From: JACDAN01 sp963801855
Lineage (GTDB): Bacteria; Actinomycetota; Thermoleophilia; Gaiellales; Gaiellaceae
Length of the DNA: 64,000 nt
Direction: 5' to 3'
Assembly (NCBI GenBank): GCA_963801855.1
Contig: CAWDGK010000002.1
Span: forward strand, 806,001 to 870,000
Shown here in pieces: positions 25,601 through 33,752 of this stretch. A program made the translations under genes and the position numbers. The notes below the pieces were generated by a model that did no database searches, was not told the DNA's origin, and saw only the letters and a program-made list of their open reading frames with translations. How positions within the stretch are numbered: the first letter of the stretch is position 1; each line of letters opens with the position of its first letter.

Positions 25601-26895
25601 TCCGGGCCGGAAACGAACTGATCTACGGGACGGACTTCTCCGAGGATGACGAGCTGAGGCTCTTCCCGGGCGGATGCGGCGACGAGGGCCGCAAGGTCGC
25701 GTCCAAGTGCACCGACGGCTGGAGCAAGATCAAGGCCGACGAGCCGTCTGAGCTCGACCACGGCTACTACCTCGAGCTCCGAGACCGCTCGGGCTTCGAT
25801 TTCGCCAGTCGCGGACAGTCCGATCGTGGTGCCATCGCCTGGGAGCCCGGCGCCCTCATCGAGTACACCGATGAGATCCGCGGTTACGGCAACAACGGCG
25901 CGGGGACCCCGCCCCGTCAGCAGTACCTCGACTCGCAGCCACAGCCCGACTACGACTGCGGCGACAACCTCACTGAGGAACACCCGGTGCCGGACGCGCT
26001 CACTGCGCCTCGGTGCCAGGACGCTGCGTTCACCGCGGCTGCCGGCGACAGCGCGTTCCAGGACCAGGGTTGGATCGACAACTTCTGGGACGACACCTCC
26101 GCCGACGGCCTGTGGCACTTCGACTACGGCTGCCTGACCATGAACGTGAACTCGATGTCGGGCAACACCGGAAACAGCGAGGCTCTGCCTTCTGACCTCA
26201 CGGCCAACGCCACCATCACGGCAGGCGCGGGTTGTGAGAAGTTCGAGTACTGGTCGAGCAAGCTGAACGCCGCTCCTACGGCGAACGCGTCGGCCAACCC
26301 GAAGAATCCGGGCACCGGACAAGCGGTGACGTTCGACTCGGCCGGGTCGTTCGACGACCTCCAGCCCGCAGGCGAGCTGACCTACGAGTGGACCTTCGGT
26401 GACGGCTCCACGGCGTCCGGCGGAAGGGTCACGCACGCCTATGCCGCCAAGGGGACGTACACGGCGACGCTGAAGGTCACGGATGCCGGTGGCCTTTCGT
26501 CGTCGACGACGATCCCGATCACTGTGTCGGGCCCGGATCTCCAGGTCACGAACATCGTGGCGGCATCCGGCCGGGTTCCGTCCAACGGACAGGTGCCGGT
26601 AACGGTGACGATCACGAACGCGGGTCCTGGAAGCGCTCCGGCGTCGAAGACGCAGGTCCTGTACGACGGATATCGGGTGCTCGGCCTGGTCGACACGCCC
26701 GCGCTCGCCAAGGGCCAGTCCGTGCAGGTCACGGCCGTCTGGGGAGCAAGCGGGGTGAAGGGTGAGCACTCGCTTCGTGCCACCGCCGACCACGCCGGCG
26801 CAGTTGCTGAGGAGGCGGAGGGCAACAACACGGCCCACCGCCTGGTCACCGTCTCTGGGGGCCGTGTCACGAACGGCGCGTTCGCGCAGAACTAG
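22606..26895 (+). CDS. Secreted M6-type (immune inhibitor A-like) metalloprotease with PKD and CARDB-like domains
   Basis: 1429 residues. A signal peptide is evident (basic MRRKFSR, hydrophobic core, likely cleavage after GTAPA near residue 30). Residues about 300-420 resemble a DUF11/Ig-like repeat. The catalytic site is HEYGHHLGLPD (from H716), the HExxHxxGxxD of metzincin-like M6 peptidases, followed by a Met-containing turn NDWNLMAGDYS. A jelly-roll-like region follows. Residues about 1230-1305 form a PKD domain (YEWTFGDGSTASGG), and the rest is CARDB-like. It should be an extracellular protease or toxin-like enzyme. There is no LPXTG anchor. A 14-bp stem-loop follows the stop, and then the TetR gene. 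Confidence 0.88.
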   Translation: MRRKFSRLAQLLTIAVAAGATLTYAGTAPADPTAQHAANGFANIKTADPAVCENTVTTGHASNYWTRGQCLRMDFFVSNTPVANGSDSVTVEAIGATGSVITSKAAVRRSTTAAVGPLPPTNDAWRVVFSTAGWPAGQVSFKVTANGQDAGNGLPVFVNALAADIAATPKANGKKYAPGEAVTVQGSVSELTDVAGTTERSEARNAQFFLQARTPTGEIRGPYGPFSAGLDGTFSGVQLPAAATRGLTAGPETNFQLTVGIDVVDATSQNLVSGAWATQNAGSGSAGLVSRPTTLLLENKFVSSVGWVKPGDAYPFRVFVKNFTDEWKNGVSVSISAPPGVEFVGAKPIKGAGTATVTPTSLTWTLASIATDTTATLVVDAKAKKTTEDARVVWKDLSTTATMTYNGGSALTSKTRGPKVIPPTGGFETARYGDKPFPIIPVDFLDRKHKTRHSGDELAKVVNSPDYPGSTYNLYQEMSFGQLHPFGSVPSVGVASAKFDYEPGFKFTERDVKKPTCRGATVGQAQPVFGTPAYPERIHDGWYQLPGDTEYYGGDFPVFTATTIGIDSACGDTSKMIYDAVQIADPEIDYNQFDSDKDGVVDFTMVVFAGCGGNGASQLKIGCEDATPYDNPWPHSSSLEGSWEDPVSKLTGYISDDQLTDLHGTPQCWNDNTYSEFSDCQANGGSGLDELPAYVRVGPYNINPEDAIDAASVIAHEYGHHLGLPDFYSNSYSSYNDWNLMAGDYSQHMTIFGKQEMGWVVPRFMQPGETRNVSNWSEIKNDTGEIQWKTPGGQPYTLSAGNGDQNIHNGEAYALKLPRKLVIDPAKVEAGASAPDVYWSGRGNDFGCSPKAGHNLDVVLPELEFVPEGTPITVKFKSSWDIEWDFDYGFVLATTDGTNYTSLPSENGYSTAKAQNPNNSTCLAGLDNGLTGTSGAYAGGPTQVAIDRAEGSAASGSPFVADEYDLSQYAGQRGVVLRFSYATDPGLDRPGWFVDDLEIRAGNELIYGTDFSEDDELRLFPGGCGDEGRKVASKCTDGWSKIKADEPSELDHGYYLELRDRSGFDFASRGQSDRGAIAWEPGALIEYTDEIRGYGNNGAGTPPRQQYLDSQPQPDYDCGDNLTEEHPVPDALTAPRCQDAAFTAAAGDSAFQDQGWIDNFWDDTSADGLWHFDYGCLTMNVNSMSGNTGNSEALPSDLTANATITAGAGCEKFEYWSSKLNAAPTANASANPKNPGTGQAVTFDSAGSFDDLQPAGELTYEWTFGDGSTASGGRVTHAYAAKGTYTATLKVTDAGGLSSSTTIPITVSGPDLQVTNIVAASGRVPSNGQVPVTVTITNAGPGSAPASKTQVLYDGYRVLGLVDTPALAKGQSVQVTAVWGASGVKGEHSLRATADHAGAVAEEAEGNNTAHRLVTVSGGRVTNGAFAQN

Positions 26896-26931
26896 CCCAA
26901 GTTTCCGTGCCCCCGGGCGGGTGACACGGAA

Positions 26932-26969
26932 GCGGGCCGGACGGGGTCGAGGGTGCCCGTCCGGCCCGC
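26932..26969 (+). terminator. 14-bp stem-loop after the protease gene
   Basis: GCGGGCCGGACGGG (26932-26945) and CCCGTCCGGCCCGC (26956-26969) form a perfect stem with a 10-nt loop. The -10 box of the TetR gene begins 6 nt later, so the hairpin separates the two transcription units. No T tract follows. Confidence 0.6.
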
Positions 26970-26987
26970 ACCATTTAGACTTGCCGG

Positions 26988-27587
26988 GTGGCCGCGCGCG
27001 CTGACCGCCAGGCGGACCGCCGCCGGCAGATCCTCGACGCCTCCGTCAAGGTCTTCGCCCGGAGCGGCTTCCACACCTCGCGTGTCGGCGACATCGCCGA
27101 GGAGGCGGGAATCGCCTACGGCCTCGTCTACCACTACTTCAAGTCGAAGGAAGAGCTCCTCGAGACGATCTTCCGGGACACCTGGACCCAGATGCTCGCC
27201 CGCGTACGCGAGGTCGAGTCGTCCGGAGTTCCGGCCAGCGAGCAAGTGCGGCAGGTCACGGCCCTGCTTCTGCGAACCTGGCGTCGCGATCCGGATCTCG
27301 TCAGGGTGCTCGTCCGCGAGGTCACGAGGAGCCCCCACGTCCAGCAGGAGATCGAGGAGATCACACAGGCCATGCAGGCCCTCGAGGGAATCATTCAGCG
27401 CGGGCAGGAAGGTCGAGAGTTCAGGACCGAGCTCGATCCGAAGCTCGCCGCAGTCGTCTGGTACGGCGCACTCGACGAGATCCTGACCGGTTGGGTCCTC
27501 GGTCAGCTGCCCGATCAGGACGAGGACATCGCTCGGGCAGAGCAGAACATCCACCGCCTGCTCGTCGACGGAATGCGCGAGCCGTAA
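26988..27587 (+). CDS. TetR/AcrR-family transcriptional regulator
   Basis: 199 residues. The N-terminal helix-turn-helix is clear: RRRQILDASVKVFARSGFH, then VGDIAEEAGIAYGLVYHYFKSKEELL. The all-helical C-terminal ligand domain resembles the fatty-acid-responsive (FadR-type) TetR group, but the ligand cannot be read from the sequence. A TAGACT -10 box (26976-26981) lies 6 nt before the GTG, so the mRNA is leaderless. It may control the upstream protease through the palindromes at 22403-22446. That link rests only on proximity and motif style. Confidence 0.9.
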   Translation: MAARADRQADRRRQILDASVKVFARSGFHTSRVGDIAEEAGIAYGLVYHYFKSKEELLETIFRDTWTQMLARVREVESSGVPASEQVRQVTALLLRTWRRDPDLVRVLVREVTRSPHVQQEIEEITQAMQALEGIIQRGQEGREFRTELDPKLAAVVWYGALDEILTGWVLGQLPDQDEDIARAEQNIHRLLVDGMREP

Positions 27588-27681
27588 TTCCTCGATTATT
27601 AGTTAGTCAATTTAGCGGCGGTAATGCCACCGTCTGACGATTAATCGCACCGAAATTCTGCGTCCTGCGTTTAGGTGAAGA

Positions 27682-27736
27682 GGGGGAGCACGCCTCCCAG
27701 GCGTGGGGCCTGCGTCGCAGGTCCCCGCGCTCCCCC
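27682..27736. ncRNA. Candidate structured RNA: perfect three-way junction between convergent genes
   Basis: P1 is GGGGGAGC (27682-27689) with GCTCCCCC (27729-27736). Inside it, P2 is ACGCC-TCCCA-GGCGT (27690-27704). P3 is GGGG/CCCC (27705-27708/27723-27726) continuing as CCTGC-GTC-GCAGG (27709-27721) with one bulged T. All helices are perfect apart from that bulge. It lies between the ends of tetR and the aquaporin gene. It could be a 3' processing or termination element on either strand, or an independent RNA. It lacks a T-loop, so it is not a tRNA. Confidence 0.4.
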
Positions 27737-27746
27737 GGCTGCAGCT

Positions 27747-28487
27747 TTAGGAGAGTGCGGTGTCGCCCGGCCGGGGCTCGACGACGCCCGTCTCGGGCGG
27801 TCCCACCACCGACGGGCCGAGGGGGCGAAGGTAGAGCCATTCGTACGAGAGGGCGCCGAGAACGGCTCCGGCAAAGGGCCCGATGTACCAGATCCAAAAG
27901 TCGTCCCAGGTGCCCGACAGGAGCTCGGGGCCGAACGCGCGCGCAGGGTTCATCGCGGCGCCGGTCAGCGGCCCGGCCATGAGGATGTCGAACGTGATCG
28001 TGAAGCCGATCGCAAGCCCCGCGATCGACTTGAAGGTTCCGCGCGGGTCGGCGGCGGTCGCGAAGATCACCCAGACCAGGAAGAAGGTGAGGATCGCCTC
28101 GATGATCAGTGCGGCCTCGGGCTCGATCCCCGGGCCGACGGCCGGCGAGCCGAGCGTCGCCTGCGTCTCGCCGGTGAAGATCCACTTCAGGAGCCCAGCG
28201 GCGGCGACCGCGCTCACGAACTGCGCGACCCAGTAGGCGAGGGCCACAACCGGCGAAAGCCTCCCGCAGACGAGGAAACCGAGTGTCACGGCCGGGTTGA
28301 AGTGCCCGCCCGAGATGTGTCCGACGGCCGAGGCCATGACCGCGATCACGAGGCCGTGGGCAAGCGCCACCTCGAGGTTGCCGGCGCCCGCGCTCGGGGC
28401 GGCGACGAGGACAGCTCCCGCGCCGACGAAGACGAGCGCAAAGGTCCCGACGAACTCGGCCGCTGCACGGCGGAAGACATCCATCAT
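27747..28487 (-). CDS. Aquaporin / MIP-family channel
   Basis: 246 residues with six hydrophobic segments and the two pore motifs HFNPAVTLG and AAMNPARAFGP, the hallmarks of water and small-solute channels. HISGGHFNPAVT precedes the first half-helix. The short loops and the sequence after the second NPA look more like a water-selective channel than a glycerol facilitator, but this is a soft judgement. TAGCCT (28501-28496) lies 8 nt before the ATG, so the mRNA is probably leaderless. The structured element at 27682-27736 lies just after the stop. Confidence 0.92.
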   Translation of the reverse strand: MMDVFRRAAAEFVGTFALVFVGAGAVLVAAPSAGAGNLEVALAHGLVIAVMASAVGHISGGHFNPAVTLGFLVCGRLSPVVALAYWVAQFVSAVAAAGLLKWIFTGETQATLGSPAVGPGIEPEAALIIEAILTFFLVWVIFATAADPRGTFKSIAGLAIGFTITFDILMAGPLTGAAMNPARAFGPELLSGTWDDFWIWYIGPFAGAVLGALSYEWLYLRPLGPSVVGPPETGVVEPRPGDTALS

Positions 28488-28593
28488 CAGGCGCGAGGCT
28501 ATTCAGGCGGTCGGACGACCTGGGTCCGGCCGTCCGACAAATAGGCCGTCCGGCCTATTGAAGTTCTGGGCTGCCCCTGTCACTGTCAGCGAC

Positions 28594-28692
28594 GTGGAGA
28601 GGGAGAACATCGCAAGTCTGAAGCTTGCGTTCGCTGCGGCTTTCATCGTGTTCTGCATGGCCGCGGTGGCGCTGCTTGGCGCTATCGCCTAA
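28594..28692 (+). CDS. Possible 32-residue single-pass membrane peptide
   Basis: GTG 28594 opens VERENIASLKLAFAAAFIVF and continues CMAAVALLGAIA, a charged N-terminus followed by one clean hydrophobic helix that fills the rest of the peptide. A bidirectional terminator follows within 25 nt. A -10-like CACTGT lies 7 nt upstream, which is weak. The charge pattern and the terminator argue for a real small gene, but there is no homology I can cite. Confidence 0.4.
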   Translation: MERENIASLKLAFAAAFIVFCMAAVALLGAIA

Positions 28693-28715
28693 GAGGCGAG
28701 GGTTAGGAGCAAAAA

Positions 28716-28731
28716 GGCCGCATTTGCGGCC
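28716..28731. terminator. Bidirectional intrinsic terminator
   Basis: GGCCGCATTTGCGGCC forms a 6-7 bp stem. It is preceded by AAAAA and followed by ATTTC, so both strands have a short U-run. It lies between the small membrane peptide gene and the convergent tRNA-Gln. Confidence 0.65.
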
Positions 28732-28744
28732 ATTTCTGCGAGGC

Positions 28745-28814
28745 TGCGGGGCTAGGATTCGAACCTAGACTACTCGGTCCAGAGCCGAGCGTCCTACCTT
28801 TAGACGACCCCGCA
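28745..28814 (-). tRNA. tRNA-Gln (anticodon CTG)
   Basis: On the minus strand a 70-nt cloverleaf runs from TGCGGGG to CCCCGCA. The anticodon arm CTCGG-CTCTGGA-CCGAG gives CTG. The T arm is CTAGGTTCGAATCCTAG. The D loop is short. Confidence 0.94.
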
Positions 28815-28922
28815 ACGGGCCGGGATTGTAGCCGTCTAGACGGTGAATCGGCGAGGGAGCACGAACGGGCGAAAACGAGTACGCGGCGGGCGCCAGACCT
28901 CGGCGACGACCTCGCGGACCAT

Positions 28923-30728
28923 CTACGCCACGTCGGAGGCCCAGTCACCGTAGAGGGCCGTGTAGAGCCCCTTCTTGACCATGAGCTCGGAGTGCGTGCC
29001 CTGCTCGACGATCTGGCCGTGCTCGAGGACGACGATCAGGTCGGCCCCGCGGATCGTGGAGAGACGGTGTGCGATGACGAAGGCGGTGCGGCCGGAGAGA
29101 AGCGTCCTGAGCGCCTCCTCGATCTTCCGCTCGGTGCCGATGTCGACCGACGACGTGGCCTCGTCGAGGATGAGCAGCCGCGGATCTGCCAGAAGCGCTC
29201 GCGCGAAGGCCACGAGCTGGCGCTGCCCGAGCGAGAGCCGCGAGCCGCGCTCCTGCACGTCCGTCTCGTAGCCCTCTTCGAGGCGCATGATGAACTCGTG
29301 TGCGCCGACCGCCGCGGCAGCGGCCCGGATGTCCTCGATCGTCGCGTCGGAGCGGCCGAAGGCGATGTTGTCCCGCACGCTGCCCGCGAAGAGGAAGCCC
29401 TCTTGCGGGACGATTCCGAGCTGTCGACGGAGCGACTCCTGCGTCACGTCGCGAAGGTCGATCCCGTCCACGGTGATCTGCCCCTCGACCGGGTCGTAGA
29501 AGCGAGCGAGGAGCTTGGCGATGGTCGACTTGCCGGCGCCCGTATGCCCGACGAAGGCGACAGTCGTCCCGGGAGCGACGTCGAGGTCGATTCCGTGCAG
29601 CACCTCGGGCCCCGTGCGGTAGCTGAAGCGGATGTTCTCCAGACGGACGTGCCCGTCGATCTGCGGCAGCTCCCGAGCATCCGGGCGGTCCCGGACCTCG
29701 GGCTCCTCGTCCATCACGTCCATGATCTTGTCGAGCGCGGCCACGGCGGCCAGGAAGGTGTTGTAGAGCTGCGAGAGCTGCTGGATCGGGTCGAAGAAGT
29801 TGGAGACGTAGAGGATGAACGCGAAGAGCGTCCCAACCGTCAGCTCCCCGCCGGCGAGGAGGTAACCGCCGTAGCCCAGGACGACCGCGGTCGCGACGGC
29901 TGACAGGAAGTCCACGAACGGGAAGTAGAGGCCGTTCGTGAGCACCGTCTCCTGGTTGGCCTGGCGGTAGTTCGCGTTGACTTCCTCGAAGTTCTTCTGG
30001 CGTGACCGCTCACGGGTGAAGGACTGGACGACCCTCATCCCGGCGATGTCCTCGGCGAGCGTGGCGGTGACGAGGCCGAGGCGCTCCCGGACTGCTCGGT
30101 AGGCGCGCGACGACTTGATGCGGAAGAACGCCGTAGCGATCGCCATCGCCGGCATCACGCTGAGCGTCGCGAGGGCGAGCCGCCAGTCGAGGTAGAAGAG
30201 CACGGCCGCGGAGCCGACGAGAATCAGCGTGTTCTGGACGAGTGTCGTGACCCCGTCGGTGACGAGCTGGTCGAGCGCGTCGACGTCGTTCGTCAGCCGG
30301 CTGATGATCACGCCGGCCCGGTTGCGCTCGAAGTAGCCGAGCGACAGGCCCTGGATGTGCCGGAAGAGCTTGTTCCGGAGATCGGCGAGGATCCGTTCGC
30401 CGGTCCAGCCCGTGTAGTAGGTCTGCGCGGCACTCGTCGCGAGGTTCGCGAGGCCGGCGATCACGAAGAGGGCAACGATGACGAGGAGCGCATCGAGGTC
30501 ACGTCCGCGGATTCCGTCGTCGAGAGCGACCTTGGCGAGGAAGGGTGGCGCGAGAGCTGTCAGCGTCGCCGCGAGCAATGAGACGACGGCCAGCGTCGTT
30601 TGGAGCTTGTAGGGCGCGGTCAGACGGGCGAGAGTGGAAACGCGGCGGGCGGTGCGCTGCCACGACCAGTCCTCGACCTTGGCGTCTCGCTGCGCGGAGA
30701 GGTGCGATCCAGGCTGCCAGACCTTCAT
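28923..30728 (-). CDS. ABC exporter half-transporter (transmembrane plus ATPase)
   Basis: 601 residues. Six transmembrane segments in the N-terminal ABC-B type membrane domain are followed by one nucleotide-binding domain: Walker A GHTGAGKST (near residue 394), signature LSLGQRQ (near 497), Walker B LLILDEATSSVD (near 517) and the switch His in VIAHRLSTI. ATG 30728 is chosen because GGAGGAGG lies just upstream. An in-frame extension to 30791 has no such signal. It is followed by, and probably pairs with, the half-transporter encoded at 30880-32668 to form a heterodimeric exporter of unknown substrate. Confidence 0.9.
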   Translation of the reverse strand: MKVWQPGSHLSAQRDAKVEDWSWQRTARRVSTLARLTAPYKLQTTLAVVSLLAATLTALAPPFLAKVALDDGIRGRDLDALLVIVALFVIAGLANLATSAAQTYYTGWTGERILADLRNKLFRHIQGLSLGYFERNRAGVIISRLTNDVDALDQLVTDGVTTLVQNTLILVGSAAVLFYLDWRLALATLSVMPAMAIATAFFRIKSSRAYRAVRERLGLVTATLAEDIAGMRVVQSFTRERSRQKNFEEVNANYRQANQETVLTNGLYFPFVDFLSAVATAVVLGYGGYLLAGGELTVGTLFAFILYVSNFFDPIQQLSQLYNTFLAAVAALDKIMDVMDEEPEVRDRPDARELPQIDGHVRLENIRFSYRTGPEVLHGIDLDVAPGTTVAFVGHTGAGKSTIAKLLARFYDPVEGQITVDGIDLRDVTQESLRRQLGIVPQEGFLFAGSVRDNIAFGRSDATIEDIRAAAAAVGAHEFIMRLEEGYETDVQERGSRLSLGQRQLVAFARALLADPRLLILDEATSSVDIGTERKIEEALRTLLSGRTAFVIAHRLSTIRGADLIVVLEHGQIVEQGTHSELMVKKGLYTALYGDWASDVA

Positions 30729-30879
30729 GGCCTCCTCCCGCCGGCGGGGTGTGCCCCATGTACCAGGGAAGACCCCACCGCCCCGACCCAATGGCTCGAG
30801 CCTAGCCCTGAAAACCGCGCGTGTGGGTCGCGGCTTCGCGCCGTGAGTGTGCCGGCCGTACGCGCCCGAGTCGTCCCCG

Positions 30880-32668
30880 TCACGCCGTCGCCTCCGCCCG
30901 CTGCTCCACGCGCTCCGCGAACTCCCGCTCGAGGAGGCCGTGCTCGTGGATCTCCCGGTAGACCGGGCTCGACACGATCAGGTCGTCGTGCGCCCCGCGT
31001 GCCGCGATCCGGCCGCGGTCGAGGACGACGAGCTCGTCGGCGAGGGCGAGGGTCGAGAGACGGTGGGCGATGATGATCGTCGTCCGGCCCTCCATCACCT
31101 CTCGCAACCCCAGCCGAATCATCGCCTCGGTCGTGGCGTCGACGGAGGCGGTCGCGTCGTCGAGGATCAGGATCCGAGGATCGAGAAGGAGGGCTCGGGC
31201 GATTGCGATCCGCTGGCGCTGTCCGCCGGAGAGCGTGATCCCGCGCTCGCCGATCACCGTCTCGTAGCCCTCAGGAAGCTCGGTCACGAAGTCGTGTGCC
31301 TGCGCGAGCCGTGCGGCATGCTCGACCTCCTCCTGAGTCGCGTCCGGCCGGCCGAAGGCGATGTTCTCGCGCACGGTGTCGGAGAAGAGGAACGGATCCT
31401 GCGCGACGATCCCGATCGCCCTCCGCAGGGAGACGAGCTTGATGTCGCGGACATCCGCTCCATCGACCGTCACCCGGCCGGCGTCGACGTCGTAGAACCG
31501 CGGCACCAGGCCGGCGAGCGACGTCTTCCCGGAGCCGGTGTGGCCGATGAGCGCGACGGTCCGGCCCGGTTCGAGCTCGAGGTCGACCTCGCGGAGCACG
31601 GGCCGCTCCGGGTCGTAGCCGAATGTGACCCCTTCGAACCGGACATGGCCCTCGCCGGGCGGCAGCTCGACGGCGTCGGGCTTGTCCGTGACCTCTTCCG
31701 GCTCGTCCATCACCTCGAAGATCCGCTCACCGGAGGCGGTTGCCCGCTGGGCCTGCCCGATCCACATGCCGAGCATCCGCAGTGGCATGACGAGCATCAC
31801 CACGAGGACGTTGAAGAAGATGAACGACCCGAGGCTGAGCTCGCCGTTCACGACCATCCGCCCCCCTACGAGCAGGACGATCGCCTGTGCGATGAGCGGG
31901 AGGAACGAGAGGAGAGGCACATACAGGGCGCGCTGCCGGTTCGCCTTGACGCTCTGGTCGAAGACCGACTCCGAGCGGCCCGCGAACTTCACGCCCTCCG
32001 TCCGCTCCTGGGCGAAGGCCTTGACGACGTGGACGCCGACGATGCTCTCCTCGGCCACCGTCGCGACGTCCGCCATCTTCTGTTGGACGTCACGAAGGAT
32101 CGGGTGCGACGACGCTCGAGTAGCGGTAGGCGACGACGACGATGAACGGCGTGATCGCGGTTGCTGCGAGGGCGAGCCGCCAGTTCGCGACATACATCAC
32201 CGCGGTGACGGCGATGATCGTCGTCACGTGCTGGAAGAAGAAGATCAGGCCGTAGCCGAGGAAGAAACGGACGGCCTGGAGGTCGACCGTGGCTCTCGAC
32301 ATCAGCTGCCCGGTCTGGTGCCGGTCGTAAAAGGAGAACGAGAGCCGCTGCAGCTTCGCGTAGAGGCCGTTCCGCATGTCGAACTCGACGCCTAGCGCCT
32401 GGCGCCCGGAGATCAGACGCCGCCCGACCATCAGGAGCGCACGGACTGTGCCGGCTGCAAGGATCCCGACGGCAATCCACCCGATCGCTTCGCGGCTACC
32501 ACCAGTGGCGGCCTGCTCGAGCCCGTCGCCCGTGAGAAACGCGATCACGATGGCGGCCCCCTGCGAACCGATCGCCAGGAAGATCGAGACGATCAGCGAC
32601 CACTTGTACGGCCGGAGGAAGCCGAGGAGCCGCACGAACGTGCGACGGTAGGAAGGAGTGCCGCTCAC
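30880..32668 (-). CDS. ABC exporter half-transporter, interrupted by a +1 frameshift near 32110
   Basis: The first frame starts at GTG 32668 and covers most of the membrane domain. The second covers the last membrane helices and the nucleotide-binding domain (Walker A GHTGSGKTS, signature LSGGQRQR, Walker B ILILDDATASVD). In the coding strand the frames join at AGC-GTC-g-TCG-CAC (complement of 32116-32104), where one extra nucleotide shifts to +1. Skipping it restores SHPILRDVQQKMADV. Walker B ends DD instead of the usual DE, so the catalytic Glu is replaced by Asp, typical of the degenerate site in heterodimeric exporters. TAGATT (32680-32675) is 6 nt before the GTG. Confidence 0.87.
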
Positions 32669-32725
32669 CGGCAGAATCTAGCCGCGGCCCTCCGAGTTGA
32701 AGCGCGTCCCCGGCGAGGGGCGGCT

Positions 32726-33646
32726 CTACGCCGTCGCGAGCTGAGCTGCCACCTGCAGCGTCGGACGAAGGTCTGAGAGGCAGTTCATGAATGCCTCGAG
32801 AGCGCCGGAGGCAGACCCGGAATCGCGACGCCGGAAGATCACGATCTCGCGCTTCAGCGTCGGAGCATCGGAGAGCGTTACAGCGTGCAGGGCGCCTGCT
32901 TCGAGCTCGCCGGCGACCGCGGTGTGGGGGAGGAGTGCAACACCGAGCCCCTGTTCGACCATCTTCTTCGCGGCGTCGATGTTGTCGAGCTCCATGACCG
33001 CTCGGGGGACGGCGCCGGCGCCGCGGAAGAACTCGTTCGTCAGCCGGTGGTAGCTCGAAGTCCGGTCGAAGAGGATCAGCTGGACGTCGCTGATCTCCTC
33101 GGTGGCGACCGTCTTCGCCCTCGCAAAACGATGGGTCGGATCCACCACGAGCACGAGCTCGTCTTGGTAGAGCGGAATCGCCTCGACGTCAGGGTGGCGC
33201 AGAGCCCGGCCGAGGCCGATCTGAACCTGCTCGCGAAGGACGAGCTCGAGGATCTCCTCGGAATGGCCGGTCCTGACAGCGAGACCGACCTTTGGATGCG
33301 TTCCGCGGAACCTGGTGAGGATCCGTGGGAGCACATAGGTGCTGACCGCGGGCGCCGCGCCGAGGGAAAGGTGCCCGCTTTCGCCTCTCGCGAGCTCGCC
33401 GAGCATCCGCTTGCCGGCGGCCGTCGCATCCAGCGCGCGCTCGGCGTAGGGGAGGAACGCGCGACCGGCCTCCGAGAGCCTCATTCCCCGGCCTGACCGA
33501 ATGAACAGAACCGCGTCTAGCTCCTGTTCGAGGCTCTTCAGGCGCGCCGTGAGCGTCGGCTGGGTGACGAAGAGCGCCTCCGCCGCTTGGCTAACGGTTC
33601 CTCGGCGCGAAATCTCGACGAAGGCGTCCAGATGCTCCAGCCGCAC
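32726..33646 (-). CDS. LysR-family transcriptional regulator
   Basis: 306 residues. The N-terminal winged helix-turn-helix reads LDAFVEISRRGTVSQAAEAL and FVTQPTLTARLKSLEQEL, followed by a periplasmic-binding-like effector domain. It is transcribed divergently from the glyoxylate shunt genes, so it probably regulates them. Its own -10 box TATACT (33660-33655) lies 8 nt before the GTG and overlaps a perfect palindrome (33657-33673), consistent with autorepression. The inducer is unknown. Confidence 0.9.
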   Translation of the reverse strand: MRLEHLDAFVEISRRGTVSQAAEALFVTQPTLTARLKSLEQELDAVLFIRSGRGMRLSEAGRAFLPYAERALDATAAGKRMLGELARGESGHLSLGAAPAVSTYVLPRILTRFRGTHPKVGLAVRTGHSEEILELVLREQVQIGLGRALRHPDVEAIPLYQDELVLVVDPTHRFARAKTVATEEISDVQLILFDRTSSYHRLTNEFFRGAGAVPRAVMELDNIDAAKKMVEQGLGVALLPHTAVAGELEAGALHAVTLSDAPTLKREIVIFRRRDSGSASGALEAFMNCLSDLRPTLQVAAQLATA

Positions 33647-33656
33647 AGAAGTTGAG

Positions 33657-33673
33657 TATAGAGAAACTCTATA
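33657..33673. promoter_or_regulatory. Perfect palindrome, candidate LysR operator
   Basis: TATAGAG-AAA-CTCTATA is a 7+3+7 inverted repeat. It overlaps the -10 box of the lysR gene and lies 20 bp before the -35 box of the divergent glyoxylate shunt promoter, the usual arrangement for a LysR recognition site. Confidence 0.65.
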
Positions 33674-33693
33674 AGCAGGGGCAAAAAGTACAG

Positions 33694-33722
33694 TTGATGT
33701 TATATCTGGATCGTCTTAGAGT
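33694..33722 (+). promoter_or_regulatory. Promoter of the glyoxylate shunt genes
   Basis: TTGATG (33694-33699), 17 bp, TAGAGT (33717-33722). Transcription would start near 33729, about 24 nt before the small Cys peptide ATG, with GGAGG (33745-33749) as ribosome binding site. Confidence 0.6.
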
Positions 33723-33752
33723 TGTCTCCCTCGGAACGACGAAGGAGGCAGC

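Noticed and set aside
23206..26838. An open frame of about 1210 codons on the minus strand opposite the M6-type protease gene.
   Set aside because: Long antisense frames are expected in high-G+C coding DNA. The translation is rich in Arg, Val and Asp with no domain I can recognise, whereas the plus strand has a signal peptide, HExxH site and PKD domain.
27682..27736. The three-way junction read as a degenerate tRNA or selenocysteine tRNA.
   Set aside because: It lacks a TpsiC loop sequence, an anticodon arm of normal size and a D arm. Three helices only are present.
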